37,076 bases of DNA from Bacteroidia bacterium (GCA_025362575.1 JANYIQ010000292.1:1-37076), one strand, 5' to 3'. Counted from the stretch's first letter, positions 8,953 to 18,726 are shown. Translations and numbers: made by a program. The notes: generated from the letters alone by a model not told the origin.

Positions 8953-9666
8953 ATGTTTTTTGGATTGAAGAACTTGATGAAATATGGTTCGATTTTTTTT
9001 GGATTTTCTCTCCTTGTCTCGAACTGTAAACCTTATTACAACGCATTCTATACAGATCCTGTAAAGTGCTTTGCGAAAGCTTGCGAGAATGAACCATATG
9101 ATGTAATTATTGTGCCGGGTTTTCCGTCGGATTCTGGAAGAATAAACCCAATTTTAGCTGAAAGAATTAACTGGGCATTTTTTCTTTACAAGAACAACTA
9201 TACAAAAAACATTATTTTTTCAGGCGCTGCGGTTTATAGCCCTTTTGTAGAGGCTAAGATCATGCGTTTGTATGCCTTGCAGCTTGGCATTAGACCTGAA
9301 CATATTTTTGTAGAAACGAAAGCCAAACACACTACCGAGAACCTTTATTACAGTTGCGTAATGGCCGAGGAGCTGGGTTTTAAAAAGATAGCCTTTGCCA
9401 CACAGCCTGCACAAACAAGTTTTATGAAACCGTTCAGACGGAAATTCGGATTGAAATTGGATATGCTTCCGGTGTTAACCGACTCGATAAAGAAAACTTC
9501 CTTTAACTACCAACTCATCGATCTGTCAGAAGCTTTTGTGCCTGATTTTGTGTCTATCGAAAAAACTGAAGGATTGCTTAAGCGTTTAAGGGGAACCAGG
9601 GGCAGAACGGTAAAAAAGGAAATGAGAAAAACGAAACGCCTTAAAAGGAATAAAAACCCCATCTAA
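8953..9666 (+). CDS. YdcF/ElyC-family (DUF218) protein with a basic C-terminal tail
   Basis: The 237-residue protein matches the DUF218 (PF02698) fold: DVIIVPGFP near residue 50, NIIFSGAAV near 90, EAKIMRLYALQLGIRPEHIF and ETKAKHTTENLYYS near 120-135, the last two being the characteristic acidic and T-x-E-N motifs. Members such as SanA, ElyC and YdcF are envelope proteins linked to barrier function, with unclear biochemistry. The N-terminus has a hydrophobic anchor followed by NCKPYY; the cysteine could be lipidated, but Asn at -1 is atypical, so a membrane anchor is equally likely. The last 30 residues are strongly basic (KRLRGTRGRTVKKEMRKTK). A second ATG at 8977 is an alternative start. 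Confidence 0.8.
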   Translation: MFFGLKNLMKYGSIFFGFSLLVSNCKPYYNAFYTDPVKCFAKACENEPYDVIIVPGFPSDSGRINPILAERINWAFFLYKNNYTKNIIFSGAAVYSPFVEAKIMRLYALQLGIRPEHIFVETKAKHTTENLYYSCVMAEELGFKKIAFATQPAQTSFMKPFRRKFGLKLDMLPVLTDSIKKTSFNYQLIDLSEAFVPDFVSIEKTEGLLKRLRGTRGRTVKKEMRKTKRLKRNKNPI

Positions 9667-9745
9667 AGGGTAAATTGCCATCTTTTTAATAATGAATAAC
9701 CTTGTCAGGTAGTTCATTTAAGCCATCAAAAACACACCAAATTTC

Positions 9746-9774
9746 TTGACATTTTAATTTATATTTTGTATTAT
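9746..9774 (+). promoter_or_regulatory. Promoter-like TTGACA-17-TATTAT upstream of the T9SS cargo gene
   Basis: TTGACA at 9746-9751 and TATTAT at 9769-9774 are 17 bases apart, an almost perfect proteobacterial sigma-70 pattern. The Bacteroidota primary sigma factor reads TTTG/TAnnTTTG instead; here only the TTG part fits. The ATG follows 42 bases downstream. Confidence 0.4.
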
Positions 9775-9816
9775 TACTTTTAATTAAGACCCCTAAACTC
9801 TAATAAAACCAAATTA

Positions 9817-12800
9817 ATGAAAAAATCACTACTAACATTCGTTATTCTGTTTTTTGTGGGAACCATGTTTTCACAGAAAACGGATTGGCGTAAAATGATG
9901 CAGGATTCAAATGCTAATTTTTACGACGTTCAAAAAGCTGTAAACAAATTTTTCTCAAAACATCTTAAAGAAGCTGAAGAAGAAAATGAAGATGCTGAGA
10001 TCGGATACGAACAATACAAGCGCTGGGAAGCCTTCATGGAACCACGTGTTTACCCAAGTGGTGATCTTTCGTTGCCAAGTACAGCTTGGAGTAATTATGA
10101 AAAATTCCTTAACGAAAATGCTTCGGGAAATAAATCCGGTAATAATTTAATTGCTTCTTCAACATGGACAGCAATGGGCCCTTTTGGTGCAATGACAGGT
10201 TCGGCCTGTGGTTTACCTCGTAAAGCGGGTCGCGATAATTTCATTACGTTTCACCCGAGTGTAGCTAATACTTTTTGGGTTGGCGCACCTGCAGGTGGAC
10301 TATGGAAAACGACAAACAATGGTGTAAACTGGTCAACTACAACTGATAATTTGGCAGTAATCGGTTGCAGTGATCTGGCTATTGATCCTGTTACGCCAAG
10401 TAATATGTATTTGGGAACGGGTGACGGAGATGCAGGAGATACTTATGCGATCGGTGTTTTAAAATCTACCGATGGTGGTACAACATGGAATGTAACCGGT
10501 TTAAATTGGGCCGTTAATTTACAAAGAACAATTCGTCGTGTAATTATTAATCCGGTTAACCCACAAATAATTATTGTTGCTTCAAGTGCGGGAATCTGGA
10601 GAACCACAAATGGCGGTACTTCCTGGGCATCTGTTCTTGGTATTAACGGATATGATGTGGAATTTAAACCAACAAATCCAAATATAGTTTATGCAACTGC
10701 AGCCTCGGCATTTTATAGATCAACAAACGGCGGAGCCTCATTTACGATGATATCATCAGGTATTCCAACAAGTGGTAATTCAAGATACGCAGTAGCGGTT
10801 ACACCTGCAGATACTGATTATGTTTACGTTTTGGTTGCAAACGCTTCAGCTGGCTTTGGCGGATTATACAGGTCAACCGTGGGTGGAACAGTTTTCACGA
10901 CCATGTCTACAACACCTGATATCATTGCTAATTCATGTGCAGCGCCTTCCGGTGGTAATCAAGGTTGGTATGATCTTGCACTTGATGCTTCGCCTTTAAA
11001 TAAAAATGAAGTGGTTGTTGGAGGTGTGAACCATTGGAGAAGTACCGATGGTGGCGGAACCTGGACAATCATAGGTTGTTGGAATAGTACTGTGGCGAGT
11101 CCTCCTTATGTTCACGCTGATGTGCATGAAGTGCAATATACAGCTGCAGGAACTTTATATTCTTGTAATGATGGTGGAGTTTATCAATACACAGGTACTG
11201 CATGGACAGATCTATCTTCACCAATGAATATTTCTCAGCAATATCGGATTGGTTTGTCGGGAACAACCCCTGATTACTGGATCACAGGCCATCAGGATAA
11301 CGGTTCAAATATTTATAATGGAGTTACTTATAATGCCCGTCAGTGTGGCGATGGTATGGATTGTTTCATAGACAGAACAAATAATAATAATGCATTTTGT
11401 TCCGGACCACAGGGTAATTTTTACTTATCTACCAATGCAGGAATTACCTGGGCAAGTGCAACTACGGGCATGACCGGTGGGGCAGGATGGGTATCACCAT
11501 GGCATCAAGATCCTGTTACAGCAACAACACTTTATGCCGGCAGAACTCAGATATTTAAATCAACAAATTCAGGTAATAACTGGGCCCAGGTTACGGCCAC
11601 AGGCGGTGCCGGAAATATTATTGAGTTTGCAATTGCACCTTCAAATAATCAGGTACTTTATGTTATTCATAATACCAGTGTTTTTGCCAGTATTAATGGT
11701 GGTACCAGCTGGACCAACGTAACAGCGGGGCTTTCAGGCTCTCCAACCTATGTTTGTATCAATCCTACCAATCCCAATAATGCTTGGGTTACTGTTAGTG
11801 GTTATACCGCAGGAACAAAAGTATTTATGACAACTAATGGTGGAACAACATGGACAAACGTTTCTTCTAACTTACCAAACTTACCTGCTAATTGTATTGT
11901 ATATGAACCCGGAACACTCGACAGGGTTTATGTTGGAATGGACGTTGGTGTTTATTACAAAGATAATTCCGGTCCAAACTGGACACTTTACAATGCGGGT
12001 CTTCCGAATGTGCCAATTCACGATTTAGAAATCTCTCCTGCCAATCCTGGGAAGCTTTATGCTGCAACTTACGGTCGCGGAACATATAAAGTAGATGTTG
12101 TTGTATCAGCATCGCCTGTTTCAAGTTTTTCGGTTGCAGCACCTTGGTGTACCGGTACAAACATGGTGTTTACGGATAACTCTTCTAATGTTCCAACAAG
12201 CTGGAGCTGGAGCGTAACTCCTGCTGCGGGCGTAACAATTACAACGCCAACATCTCAAAACCCAACGTTTAATTTTGCAGGTGCAGGAAATTATGTTGTT
12301 TCGATGCAAGCAACTAATGGAGTTGGTGCCGGCACTATCAGTAGTCAAACTGTAACTGTGGTGGCTACGCCAACAATAACGGTTGCAAATAGTTCGCAAA
12401 CAGTTTGTGCAGGAACGCCTATAACCTATACGGCATCGGGTGCTACAAGTTACGCCTGGACGGGTGGAGGAGTTGCTGCAATAAATTCTTACACTCCGGC
12501 ATCAAGTACAGTTTATACTGTAACAGGAACAACAAGTGGTTGTTCGTCACAAAAAACAGCTTCGGTAACGGTTAACGCCTTACCCACAGTTAATATAACC
12601 GGTATCAATTCAATTTGTACAGGAGGTTCAACAAACTTAACGGCGAGTGGTGCTTCTACATATACTTGGAATACTTCGGCAACTAGTGCTGCTATTAGTG
12701 TTACACCGGCCATTACCACTTCATACACGGTAACCGGTACTGCTGCTAATACTTGCAAGAACACTTCTACAATAACTGTAACAGTGAATACACTACCAAC

Positions 12801-13293
12801 TATTAGCGTGGCAGGAAGTTCATCTCTAATTTGTTCAGGGCAAAATGCTAATCTTAATGCTTCCGGAGCCGCAACTTATACTTGGACCCCCGGCGGCATG
12901 ACAGGTGCTGCAGTTGTCACAACGCCAACAGTAAACACAACTTATACCTGCAGCGGTACAAGTGCCGCAGGTTGTAATAATACAGCAGTGCTTACAGTAA
13001 CTGTTTCGGCGTGTACCGGAGTGCAGCAAATTACCAGTGCAACAGGATTCAATATTTTCCCGAATCCAACTACAGGTAAAGTAAATATTCAGTTTATGGT
13101 TAATAAAGCAACTTCAATAAATGCTGAGTTAATGGATGCTAACGGAAAACTAGTAATTAAGCAAGTGTTGAATTATAGCAGTGATGAATCTACTCAAAGC
13201 CTTAATATTTCAAATTTAGCTAATGGTATTTACTTCATTAATTTATCGGGTGCTAACGGCACTAAAGAAACAATTAAGATCGTTAAAGAATAA
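9817..13293 (+). CDS. Large secreted T9SS cargo: Asp-box propeller, PKD, three Ig-like modules, sorting domain
   Basis: The 1158-residue protein opens with a signal peptide (MKKSLLTFVILFFVGTMFSQ). Residues about 150-755 carry about ten Asp-box/sortilin-type motifs (TTNNGVNW, STDGGTTW, TTNGGTSW, STDGGGTW, SINGGTSW, TTNGGTTW), typical of a multi-blade beta-propeller. A PKD-like domain follows at about 765-848, then three tandem modules of about 72 residues (848-921, 921-991, 991-1064), each opening with a TPTI/LPTV-type segment and containing paired cysteines. Residues about 1078-1158 form a type A T9SS sorting domain (FNIFPNPTTGKVNIQF, then NGIYFINL and a Lys-rich end). It is therefore exported through T9SS and probably attached or released at the surface. 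Propellers of this kind can be glycosidase-like or adhesive; the substrate is unknown. Confidence 0.9.
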   Translation: MKKSLLTFVILFFVGTMFSQKTDWRKMMQDSNANFYDVQKAVNKFFSKHLKEAEEENEDAEIGYEQYKRWEAFMEPRVYPSGDLSLPSTAWSNYEKFLNENASGNKSGNNLIASSTWTAMGPFGAMTGSACGLPRKAGRDNFITFHPSVANTFWVGAPAGGLWKTTNNGVNWSTTTDNLAVIGCSDLAIDPVTPSNMYLGTGDGDAGDTYAIGVLKSTDGGTTWNVTGLNWAVNLQRTIRRVIINPVNPQIIIVASSAGIWRTTNGGTSWASVLGINGYDVEFKPTNPNIVYATAASAFYRSTNGGASFTMISSGIPTSGNSRYAVAVTPADTDYVYVLVANASAGFGGLYRSTVGGTVFTTMSTTPDIIANSCAAPSGGNQGWYDLALDASPLNKNEVVVGGVNHWRSTDGGGTWTIIGCWNSTVASPPYVHADVHEVQYTAAGTLYSCNDGGVYQYTGTAWTDLSSPMNISQQYRIGLSGTTPDYWITGHQDNGSNIYNGVTYNARQCGDGMDCFIDRTNNNNAFCSGPQGNFYLSTNAGITWASATTGMTGGAGWVSPWHQDPVTATTLYAGRTQIFKSTNSGNNWAQVTATGGAGNIIEFAIAPSNNQVLYVIHNTSVFASINGGTSWTNVTAGLSGSPTYVCINPTNPNNAWVTVSGYTAGTKVFMTTNGGTTWTNVSSNLPNLPANCIVYEPGTLDRVYVGMDVGVYYKDNSGPNWTLYNAGLPNVPIHDLEISPANPGKLYAATYGRGTYKVDVVVSASPVSSFSVAAPWCTGTNMVFTDNSSNVPTSWSWSVTPAAGVTITTPTSQNPTFNFAGAGNYVVSMQATNGVGAGTISSQTVTVVATPTITVANSSQTVCAGTPITYTASGATSYAWTGGGVAAINSYTPASSTVYTVTGTTSGCSSQKTASVTVNALPTVNITGINSICTGGSTNLTASGASTYTWNTSATSAAISVTPAITTSYTVTGTAANTCKNTSTITVTVNTLPTISVAGSSSLICSGQNANLNASGAATYTWTPGGMTGAAVVTTPTVNTTYTCSGTSAAGCNNTAVLTVTVSACTGVQQITSATGFNIFPNPTTGKVNIQFMVNKATSINAELMDANGKLVIKQVLNYSSDESTQSLNISNLANGIYFINLSGANGTKETIKIVKE

Positions 13294-13314
13294 ATTGAGT
13301 TAACTAAGTTTAAG

Positions 13315-13350
13315 ATCGGCATTCTGAGTAATTGGGATGCCGATTTTTTT
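13315..13350 (+). terminator. Intrinsic terminator after the T9SS cargo gene
   Basis: ATCGGCAT (13315-13322) pairs with ATGCCGAT (13337-13344), followed by a T run to 13350. It lies 22 bases after the stop. Confidence 0.85.
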
Positions 13351-13413
13351 ATTGGAACTTTTTGAAAAACCGACATAACATTGCTTAGAGGAACTGTTTG
13401 TAAGGCTGGAGGT

Positions 13414-16400
13414 TTAATTTAATTCTTCTACTAAATTCTCTTCTACATAAACCAATATTTTTTTAATGGAGATGTACCCCATTTTTAAAAGTGCATCCTG
13501 GTATTTGTTCATTTGCTTCTGGTAGAGTTTTGTGTTCTGCTTTCCTGTTTTGTAATCGATCACAACGGCTTTATCACCATTCAGAACGATCTTATCAGGC
13601 CGAAGCAATTCTCCCATGTCGGTAATTATTTCAGACTCGTTCTTGCTTTTTATTTTATCGGAGAAGTAAGGCCTCAGGATCTCATTATCAAGCAGCTCGT
13701 TTATCTTTAATTCAAGATCCTGCCTTTCTTCAGCCCTTATAATACCTTGCTTGAGCAGTTTGCTTAATGCAGGTGAAATATCGTTTTTGGAGTTGATATC
13801 GGATAAAATATAATGCATTTTGATGCCTTTTTCCTTCGCAGCCTCTGTGCTATCTGCGACTTTTAACCGATGGGTTCCTTTTATGTTTATTAAATTCGGA
13901 TTGTCGTTAAAATATAATTTAGAAATATCAAAAACACTGTGATGTTCTTTTCGTGACGGAAATTGTTTAGCAGTTAATTCACCAAACTCAAATAGATCAC
14001 CTTCGTTCTTTAAAGAGCTTTGTTTTAAATAATTTTCGATCCACCTGGCAACTGTTTCTTTTTTGGCAGTGATAGATCTGAGGGTAATGATGTGAAGTCT
14101 TTCAACTGCACGTGTAAAGGCTACATATAAAAGATTTAAATTATCAAGGATCTGCTCGTTCTGCTCTTCTTCAAAGATGTCCCCAAATCCGGCTTCAGCA
14201 ATGCCGGCGCTGATATTAAATAATCCGGCGGGCAAGTGAGTATTCTCATTTTCTAAATTAACCCAGTTATTCTGCATTTTATAAGTTTCCCAATTGGTAA
14301 ACGGTAAAATTACCACAGGAAATTCCAGACCTTTTGCTTTATGAATGGTCATGATCCTTACCGCATCAGTACCGTCGGGGATAATAACAGAAGCAGTATC
14401 ACGGCGTTTTTCCCACCATTCCAGAAAATTGTTTATGGAGCCGGTTTTATTGACCAGATAATCATTTACCTCATCCAGAAAGAATCGCATGTATTGGGCA
14501 TTTTTCTGGTGAAGATCAAGACGACTGATGATCTCTACACAAATGTCGAATATGTTCTTCTGAAGCAAATGATCCTCCCTGAAATCAACAGACAGGCCTT
14601 TAAGAACATCAAACAAGCTTTTGCCTTTCTGCAGATCTTTCAGATCCCTTGAAATGTCGTTTTTGATCTGCTTAGAATGAAATAAATAATTAATGACAGC
14701 AACCGCACTTATTTTATCGGCCTGATTAATTAAATAATTCAAAAAGGAAATGACACAATTTACCTCCGCGCAATTTTTCAATAAAAGCGAATCGGATGAA
14801 ACTACAGGGATCTTATTTTTGATCAGATAATTTGCCGTTAAATTGCCCTGGTAGTTATTTCGGATAATGATGCATATATCACTATATGCGAAGCCGCTTT
14901 CAAGAGCCCTGTTAATGTGCTGCAGGGCCATAGTACAGGTAGTATCTTCAAGCAGGTCCTTGTCAGTTTCACCACGTTGAACTGATACGTAGCCGCCACT
15001 TTCATTTTTTTTATCCTGGGCTTGTCCTTCGTAAATTTTTAGGAGATCGTTTTTAAGAAGGTTTCCCGAAAGGAAATCGAAAACAGAATTATTGAAGTCT
15101 ACGATTTTTCCGAGACTTCTATAATTGGTATTCAATGGCCAGGCTTTGTAATTTCGTTCTAAACTATTTTGCCTTTCGCTGATCAGTTCATTAGCATTTG
15201 CACCTTCAATTTTTGGCAGGTCGTTAAATTGCTTAACGTTGGCATTTCGCCAGCGGTAAATGCTTTGCTTGCCATCACCAACAATTAAGTTGAACTTGCC
15301 GTTTCCTAAGGAATTGTCAATAAGGGGTAAAATGTTCTGCCATTGCAGGGTAGAGGTATCCTGAAATTCATCTAATAGAAAATGACTGTACCGTTCGCCT
15401 AATCGCTCGTAAATAAAAGGTGCCGGTTCTTCCGAAACTATTTTCGAGATCTTTGAATTGAATTCCGAAATAAAAACAATCTGTTCCTCCTGCTTGAATT
15501 CATCAGCAATTTGCTGAAGCTCGTTCACTAAAATGATGGAATAAATGTTTTTCTCCAGCAAACGGCTTAGTGCAAATTGTTTCGAATTCTCATTTATATA
15601 TGCAAGTGTTTCCCCTGCAATGGAGCTTAGTTGAGGAACAATTTCCTGCAGAGCTTCGTTATCCGCCGCTGAATTCTTGTTGCTTTGCCATTTGCCGGTT
15701 TTTACGGCATCCAGTAAACGGCTTCCGCTCAGTTCATTTATTTTATCGAAATTAAAATCGGCCCATTTTTTAAATACATTTTGTGGGCCGGCTTTTGAAT
15801 AATTAAAATGTTCGTCGTTTAAATTTTTTTGTTTAATGAGTGCAAGTGTCTTTGATCCTGCAAGCTTAATAATGCTTTTGAATTCAGTATTAAAATCAAT
15901 CACTGTTTTATGGATCTGCTGAAGTTCTTCTTTACTTAATTTTTTTAGTTTTTCGAGATAAACGGAAGAGTCTTCTTTTTCAAGGGTATTGGTAAATTTA
16001 AAGATCTGCGGTTCGGGGTCCCAGGAATTGTTATCTGTTGCATTATTAATTGAAAAGGTTCGTAAAAGCTCAGTAAGCTCTTTATCATCGCCAATTTTTG
16101 CGATCAGGCTTGATACTACTTTGTTGTAAAACTCACTTACATTGGTCTCTATGCTAAAATTAACGGGTAATTTAAGATCGAAGGCAAAGGTTTTAATTAT
16201 TTTGTGCGTGAAGCTATCAATGGTGCCGATCGAGAAATCGGAATAATTATGTAAGATCTGACTGAGCAGATTACCTGCCCGGTAAGCAAGCACATCAGCG
16301 CTTAGTTGAAGTTCCTGACTTAAAATACTTGTTATGAGGCTTGGTTTGCTGTTATTTGTTTGGGATACATTTTTAAGAGCGTCAATAATGCGCTCTTTCA

Positions 16401-16563
16401 TCTCGGCAGCAGCCTTATTGGTAAATGTTACTGCCAGAATTTTTTTGTAAAGCTGTGGCTGCTCGTAGGCTTCACTTAAAGCGATCTTAAGATACTCTTT
16501 TACGAGGGTAAAGGTTTTACCGCTGCCTGCGGAGGATTTATATACAATAAAATTCTTTTGCAC
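13414..16563 (-). CDS. UvrD-family helicase with C-terminal PD-(D/E)XK nuclease (AddA/RecB-like)
   Basis: The 1049-residue protein is a superfamily 1 helicase-nuclease of the AddA/RecB type, which resects double-strand ends for recombination. Motif I is SSAGSGKT at residues 10-17; then FTNKAAAEMKERI (Ia), LLDEFQDTSTLQW near 397 (II), GDGKQSIYRWRNAN (III), LNTNYRS (IV), TIHKAKGLEFPVVILPF near 740 (V) and LLYVAFTRAVERLHI near 812 (VI). The C-terminal nuclease keeps RPDKIV, AVVIDYKTGK near 1000 and the YQKQMNKYQDAL helix, so it looks active. The start is GTG at 16563: an in-frame stop at 16576-16578 leaves no ATG. No addB partner is adjacent in this window. It sits downstream of the terminator of the PorE-like gene and so needs its own promoter; only TATCTTTA, one mismatch from consensus, is visible. 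Confidence 0.9.
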   Translation of the reverse strand: MQKNFIVYKSSAGSGKTFTLVKEYLKIALSEAYEQPQLYKKILAVTFTNKAAAEMKERIIDALKNVSQTNNSKPSLITSILSQELQLSADVLAYRAGNLLSQILHNYSDFSIGTIDSFTHKIIKTFAFDLKLPVNFSIETNVSEFYNKVVSSLIAKIGDDKELTELLRTFSINNATDNNSWDPEPQIFKFTNTLEKEDSSVYLEKLKKLSKEELQQIHKTVIDFNTEFKSIIKLAGSKTLALIKQKNLNDEHFNYSKAGPQNVFKKWADFNFDKINELSGSRLLDAVKTGKWQSNKNSAADNEALQEIVPQLSSIAGETLAYINENSKQFALSRLLEKNIYSIILVNELQQIADEFKQEEQIVFISEFNSKISKIVSEEPAPFIYERLGERYSHFLLDEFQDTSTLQWQNILPLIDNSLGNGKFNLIVGDGKQSIYRWRNANVKQFNDLPKIEGANANELISERQNSLERNYKAWPLNTNYRSLGKIVDFNNSVFDFLSGNLLKNDLLKIYEGQAQDKKNESGGYVSVQRGETDKDLLEDTTCTMALQHINRALESGFAYSDICIIIRNNYQGNLTANYLIKNKIPVVSSDSLLLKNCAEVNCVISFLNYLINQADKISAVAVINYLFHSKQIKNDISRDLKDLQKGKSLFDVLKGLSVDFREDHLLQKNIFDICVEIISRLDLHQKNAQYMRFFLDEVNDYLVNKTGSINNFLEWWEKRRDTASVIIPDGTDAVRIMTIHKAKGLEFPVVILPFTNWETYKMQNNWVNLENENTHLPAGLFNISAGIAEAGFGDIFEEEQNEQILDNLNLLYVAFTRAVERLHIITLRSITAKKETVARWIENYLKQSSLKNEGDLFEFGELTAKQFPSRKEHHSVFDISKLYFNDNPNLINIKGTHRLKVADSTEAAKEKGIKMHYILSDINSKNDISPALSKLLKQGIIRAEERQDLELKINELLDNEILRPYFSDKIKSKNESEIITDMGELLRPDKIVLNGDKAVVIDYKTGKQNTKLYQKQMNKYQDALLKMGYISIKKILVYVEENLVEELN

Positions 16564-16611
16564 TATGTAAAGATATCAAAGGGATGGAGTTTGTTATCCG
16601 ATGTAAATAAA

Positions 16612-16641
16612 TAAAAAACCCCGACAAATTCTGTCGGGGTT
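16612..16641 (-). terminator. Intrinsic terminator of the PorE-like gene
   Basis: A 10-bp perfect stem, AACCCCGACA (16617-16626) with TGTCGGGGTT (16632-16641) around a 5-base loop. The A run on the left (16612-16618) becomes the U tract for minus-strand transcription, so it terminates the gene ending at 16666. Confidence 0.88.
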
Positions 16642-16665
16642 CTCATTATGTTTTAAAAGATATTA

Positions 16666-18726
16666 TTATTCGTCAATTTCCTCACCGCTAACTTTTGGTT
16701 TGTTTTTCGGCGGCTCAACTTTAGGAGCATTAGGATCTAAATAATCCCAACTTGTAATACTGAATACAGTACGACGGTTCTTTCCATGTAAAGCTTCTTT
16801 TTCTTCTTTAGTACCTGCTTTAGCGATCACATCATCTTTGATCAACAATTTCGTTTCACCGTAACCTTTAGCAGTCATACGGGCCAGAGGAATTTTCTTC
16901 TCATTAGCTAAGTAATCAACACACGATTGAGCACGGGCCTGAGAAAGTTTCATATTAGCAGCATCACTACCACGGCTGTCTGTGTGAGCACTTAACTGGA
17001 TAATTATAGTAGGGTTATCAATTAAAGTTTGATATAGGAAATTTAAAGAGTCTTTAGATTCAGGACGTAAAGTTGATTTTCCTAGATCGTAAAGTACTGC
17101 CGGGAAACGGATGAACTGCTCAACCGGAACGATCTCGAAGTCTTTTAAGAAATCTTTTGACTCCATAACACCTGCAGTAGTCATACTACCCATGTCTTTA
17201 CTTGCTAAATAACCATCTTTATAAGTTGCAGAGATAGATTGTTTGCTGGTTTCAACGGTTACAGTGTAGGTAGTGTTCTCTTTTAATTTGAAAGCATAGT
17301 TACCATCTTTTGCTGTATTTGCTTCGTTAATTGTTCCATCGCTACCTATAGCTTTAACTTTTACATTTTCAACCGGCTCACCTTTACCAATTCCTTTAGT
17401 ACCGCCACTTGATACAACCATACCTTTTAAGTTAAACACCAATGGTGGCAAGTAGAATGACCAGATATCATCATTTCCTTTTCCGCCTTCACGGTTAGAA
17501 CTGAAATAACCACGCTGTTTTTTACCTTCAAATGTAATACCGAAATCATCAGCAGGTGAGTTCATTGGGTATTTCAAATTTTCAGGAGCTTTAGTGAATT
17601 TACCATCTGCATTCATTTCAGCTTTGAAAATATCTAAACCACCCATACCAGGATGAAAGTTAGAAGAGAAATATAAAGTTTTGCCGTCTTCAGATGCAAA
17701 TGGGAACATTTCGTCGCCTGCAGTGTTGATGCTTGGGCCTAAGTTAATTGGCTGACTCCAAGAGTTGGCTTTCTGATCGAAAGTACTCCTCCAAAGGTCT
17801 TTTCCGCCATAACCACCGGCCATTTTAGAAACGAAGTATAAAGTTTTACCGTCAACTGATAAAGCAGGCTGACCAAAAGCAACTGAATCAATGTTGAAAG
17901 GGAGTCTTTCCGGCTCAGCCCAACCTGAACCTTGTTTTTTAGCCATATAAACCTGACAACCTAATTTCTTTCCTTTTGCTTCAGGGCAACGGGTCATGAA
18001 TAATAAATCACCTTTTTTAGAAACGCTAACAGCACCTTCGTTAAAAGGCCCTGAAACTGTACCTGCAACAGGAACAGGAGTTGACCATTTACCGTTTTTG
18101 TCTAATTTACTTTCGTATAGGTCAGAGTGTTGCTGACCGGTAGTAATATCCATTTTACCACCTGCAGCGCCTTCGCGAGTAGAAGTAAACATTACAGTAG
18201 TACCTTTTTTGTCGGTAAAAGCTGGAGAAAAATCAGACTCCTTAGAGTTGATCAAAGCCATATTCTCTACTTTATAACGTGTTGGAGTATCTTTCCATTT
18301 TTGAGCGATCTCGCAAGATTTTACTCCCAGATCACCTCTAGGGTCAGATGGATTCTCTTTTTTGTAGTTATTGTATTCTGCAATTGCCTCAGGATATTTC
18401 ATCTGAGCTTTTAAGCAATCAGCAAGTTTAAGAGTTACCTCAGGTCCTGCATATTTTGCTGCAATAGCTTTGTTATAATAGGTTTCGGCAGCTTTTAGGT
18501 CGTTAATTTCCTGATAAGCGGCTCCAGTTCTGAATAAAATCTTAGCTTTTTGATCAGCTTTCTTAGCTTTAGTATAAGCTTGTTTATACAGCTCAATTGC
18601 ATTGAAATACTGTGCATTAGCAAATGCGTTATCGGCATCTGTCATGAAGTTTTTTTGTGCATTTGAAGGTAGCGCCATGCAAACCAGCGTTGCTGCAACT
18701 ATTGTAATTTTAGTAAAGTGTTTCAT
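16666..18726 (-). CDS. PorE-like OmpA-family protein (TPR, PD40 propeller, regulatory-like and OmpA domains)
   Basis: The 686-residue protein has the domain order of the T9SS component PorE: a signal peptide (to about residue 24, ending SNAQ), TPR-like helices at about 25-150, WD40/PD40 blades at about 160-425 (SPAFTDKKGTTVMFTS, QPALSVDGKTLYFVS, FASEDGKTLYFSSN), a carboxypeptidase-regulatory-like beta domain at about 430-520, and an OmpA peptidoglycan-binding domain at about 545-665 with SAHTDSRGS, LSQARAQ and NRRTVF. PorE anchors the trans-envelope secretion complex to the cell wall. Unlike the known PorE lipoprotein, no lipobox is visible. Other TPR-PD40-OmpA proteins share this layout (for example those paired with PorP/SprF), but no PorP/SprF gene is adjacent. 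It has its own promoter and terminator. Confidence 0.82.
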   Translation of the reverse strand: MKHFTKITIVAATLVCMALPSNAQKNFMTDADNAFANAQYFNAIELYKQAYTKAKKADQKAKILFRTGAAYQEINDLKAAETYYNKAIAAKYAGPEVTLKLADCLKAQMKYPEAIAEYNNYKKENPSDPRGDLGVKSCEIAQKWKDTPTRYKVENMALINSKESDFSPAFTDKKGTTVMFTSTREGAAGGKMDITTGQQHSDLYESKLDKNGKWSTPVPVAGTVSGPFNEGAVSVSKKGDLLFMTRCPEAKGKKLGCQVYMAKKQGSGWAEPERLPFNIDSVAFGQPALSVDGKTLYFVSKMAGGYGGKDLWRSTFDQKANSWSQPINLGPSINTAGDEMFPFASEDGKTLYFSSNFHPGMGGLDIFKAEMNADGKFTKAPENLKYPMNSPADDFGITFEGKKQRGYFSSNREGGKGNDDIWSFYLPPLVFNLKGMVVSSGGTKGIGKGEPVENVKVKAIGSDGTINEANTAKDGNYAFKLKENTTYTVTVETSKQSISATYKDGYLASKDMGSMTTAGVMESKDFLKDFEIVPVEQFIRFPAVLYDLGKSTLRPESKDSLNFLYQTLIDNPTIIIQLSAHTDSRGSDAANMKLSQARAQSCVDYLANEKKIPLARMTAKGYGETKLLIKDDVIAKAGTKEEKEALHGKNRRTVFSITSWDYLDPNAPKVEPPKNKPKVSGEEIDE

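Noticed and set aside
12121-12764. Minus-strand open frames opposite the Ig-like modules of the T9SS cargo
   Set aside because: They arise from the repetitive Thr/Ala/Gly codons of the real gene; compositions are not protein-like and no start context is seen.
12360-13010. DNA-level tandem repeat for the three Ig-like modules
   Set aside because: The similarity is at protein level only; nucleotide sequences have diverged, so it is not a recent DNA duplication.
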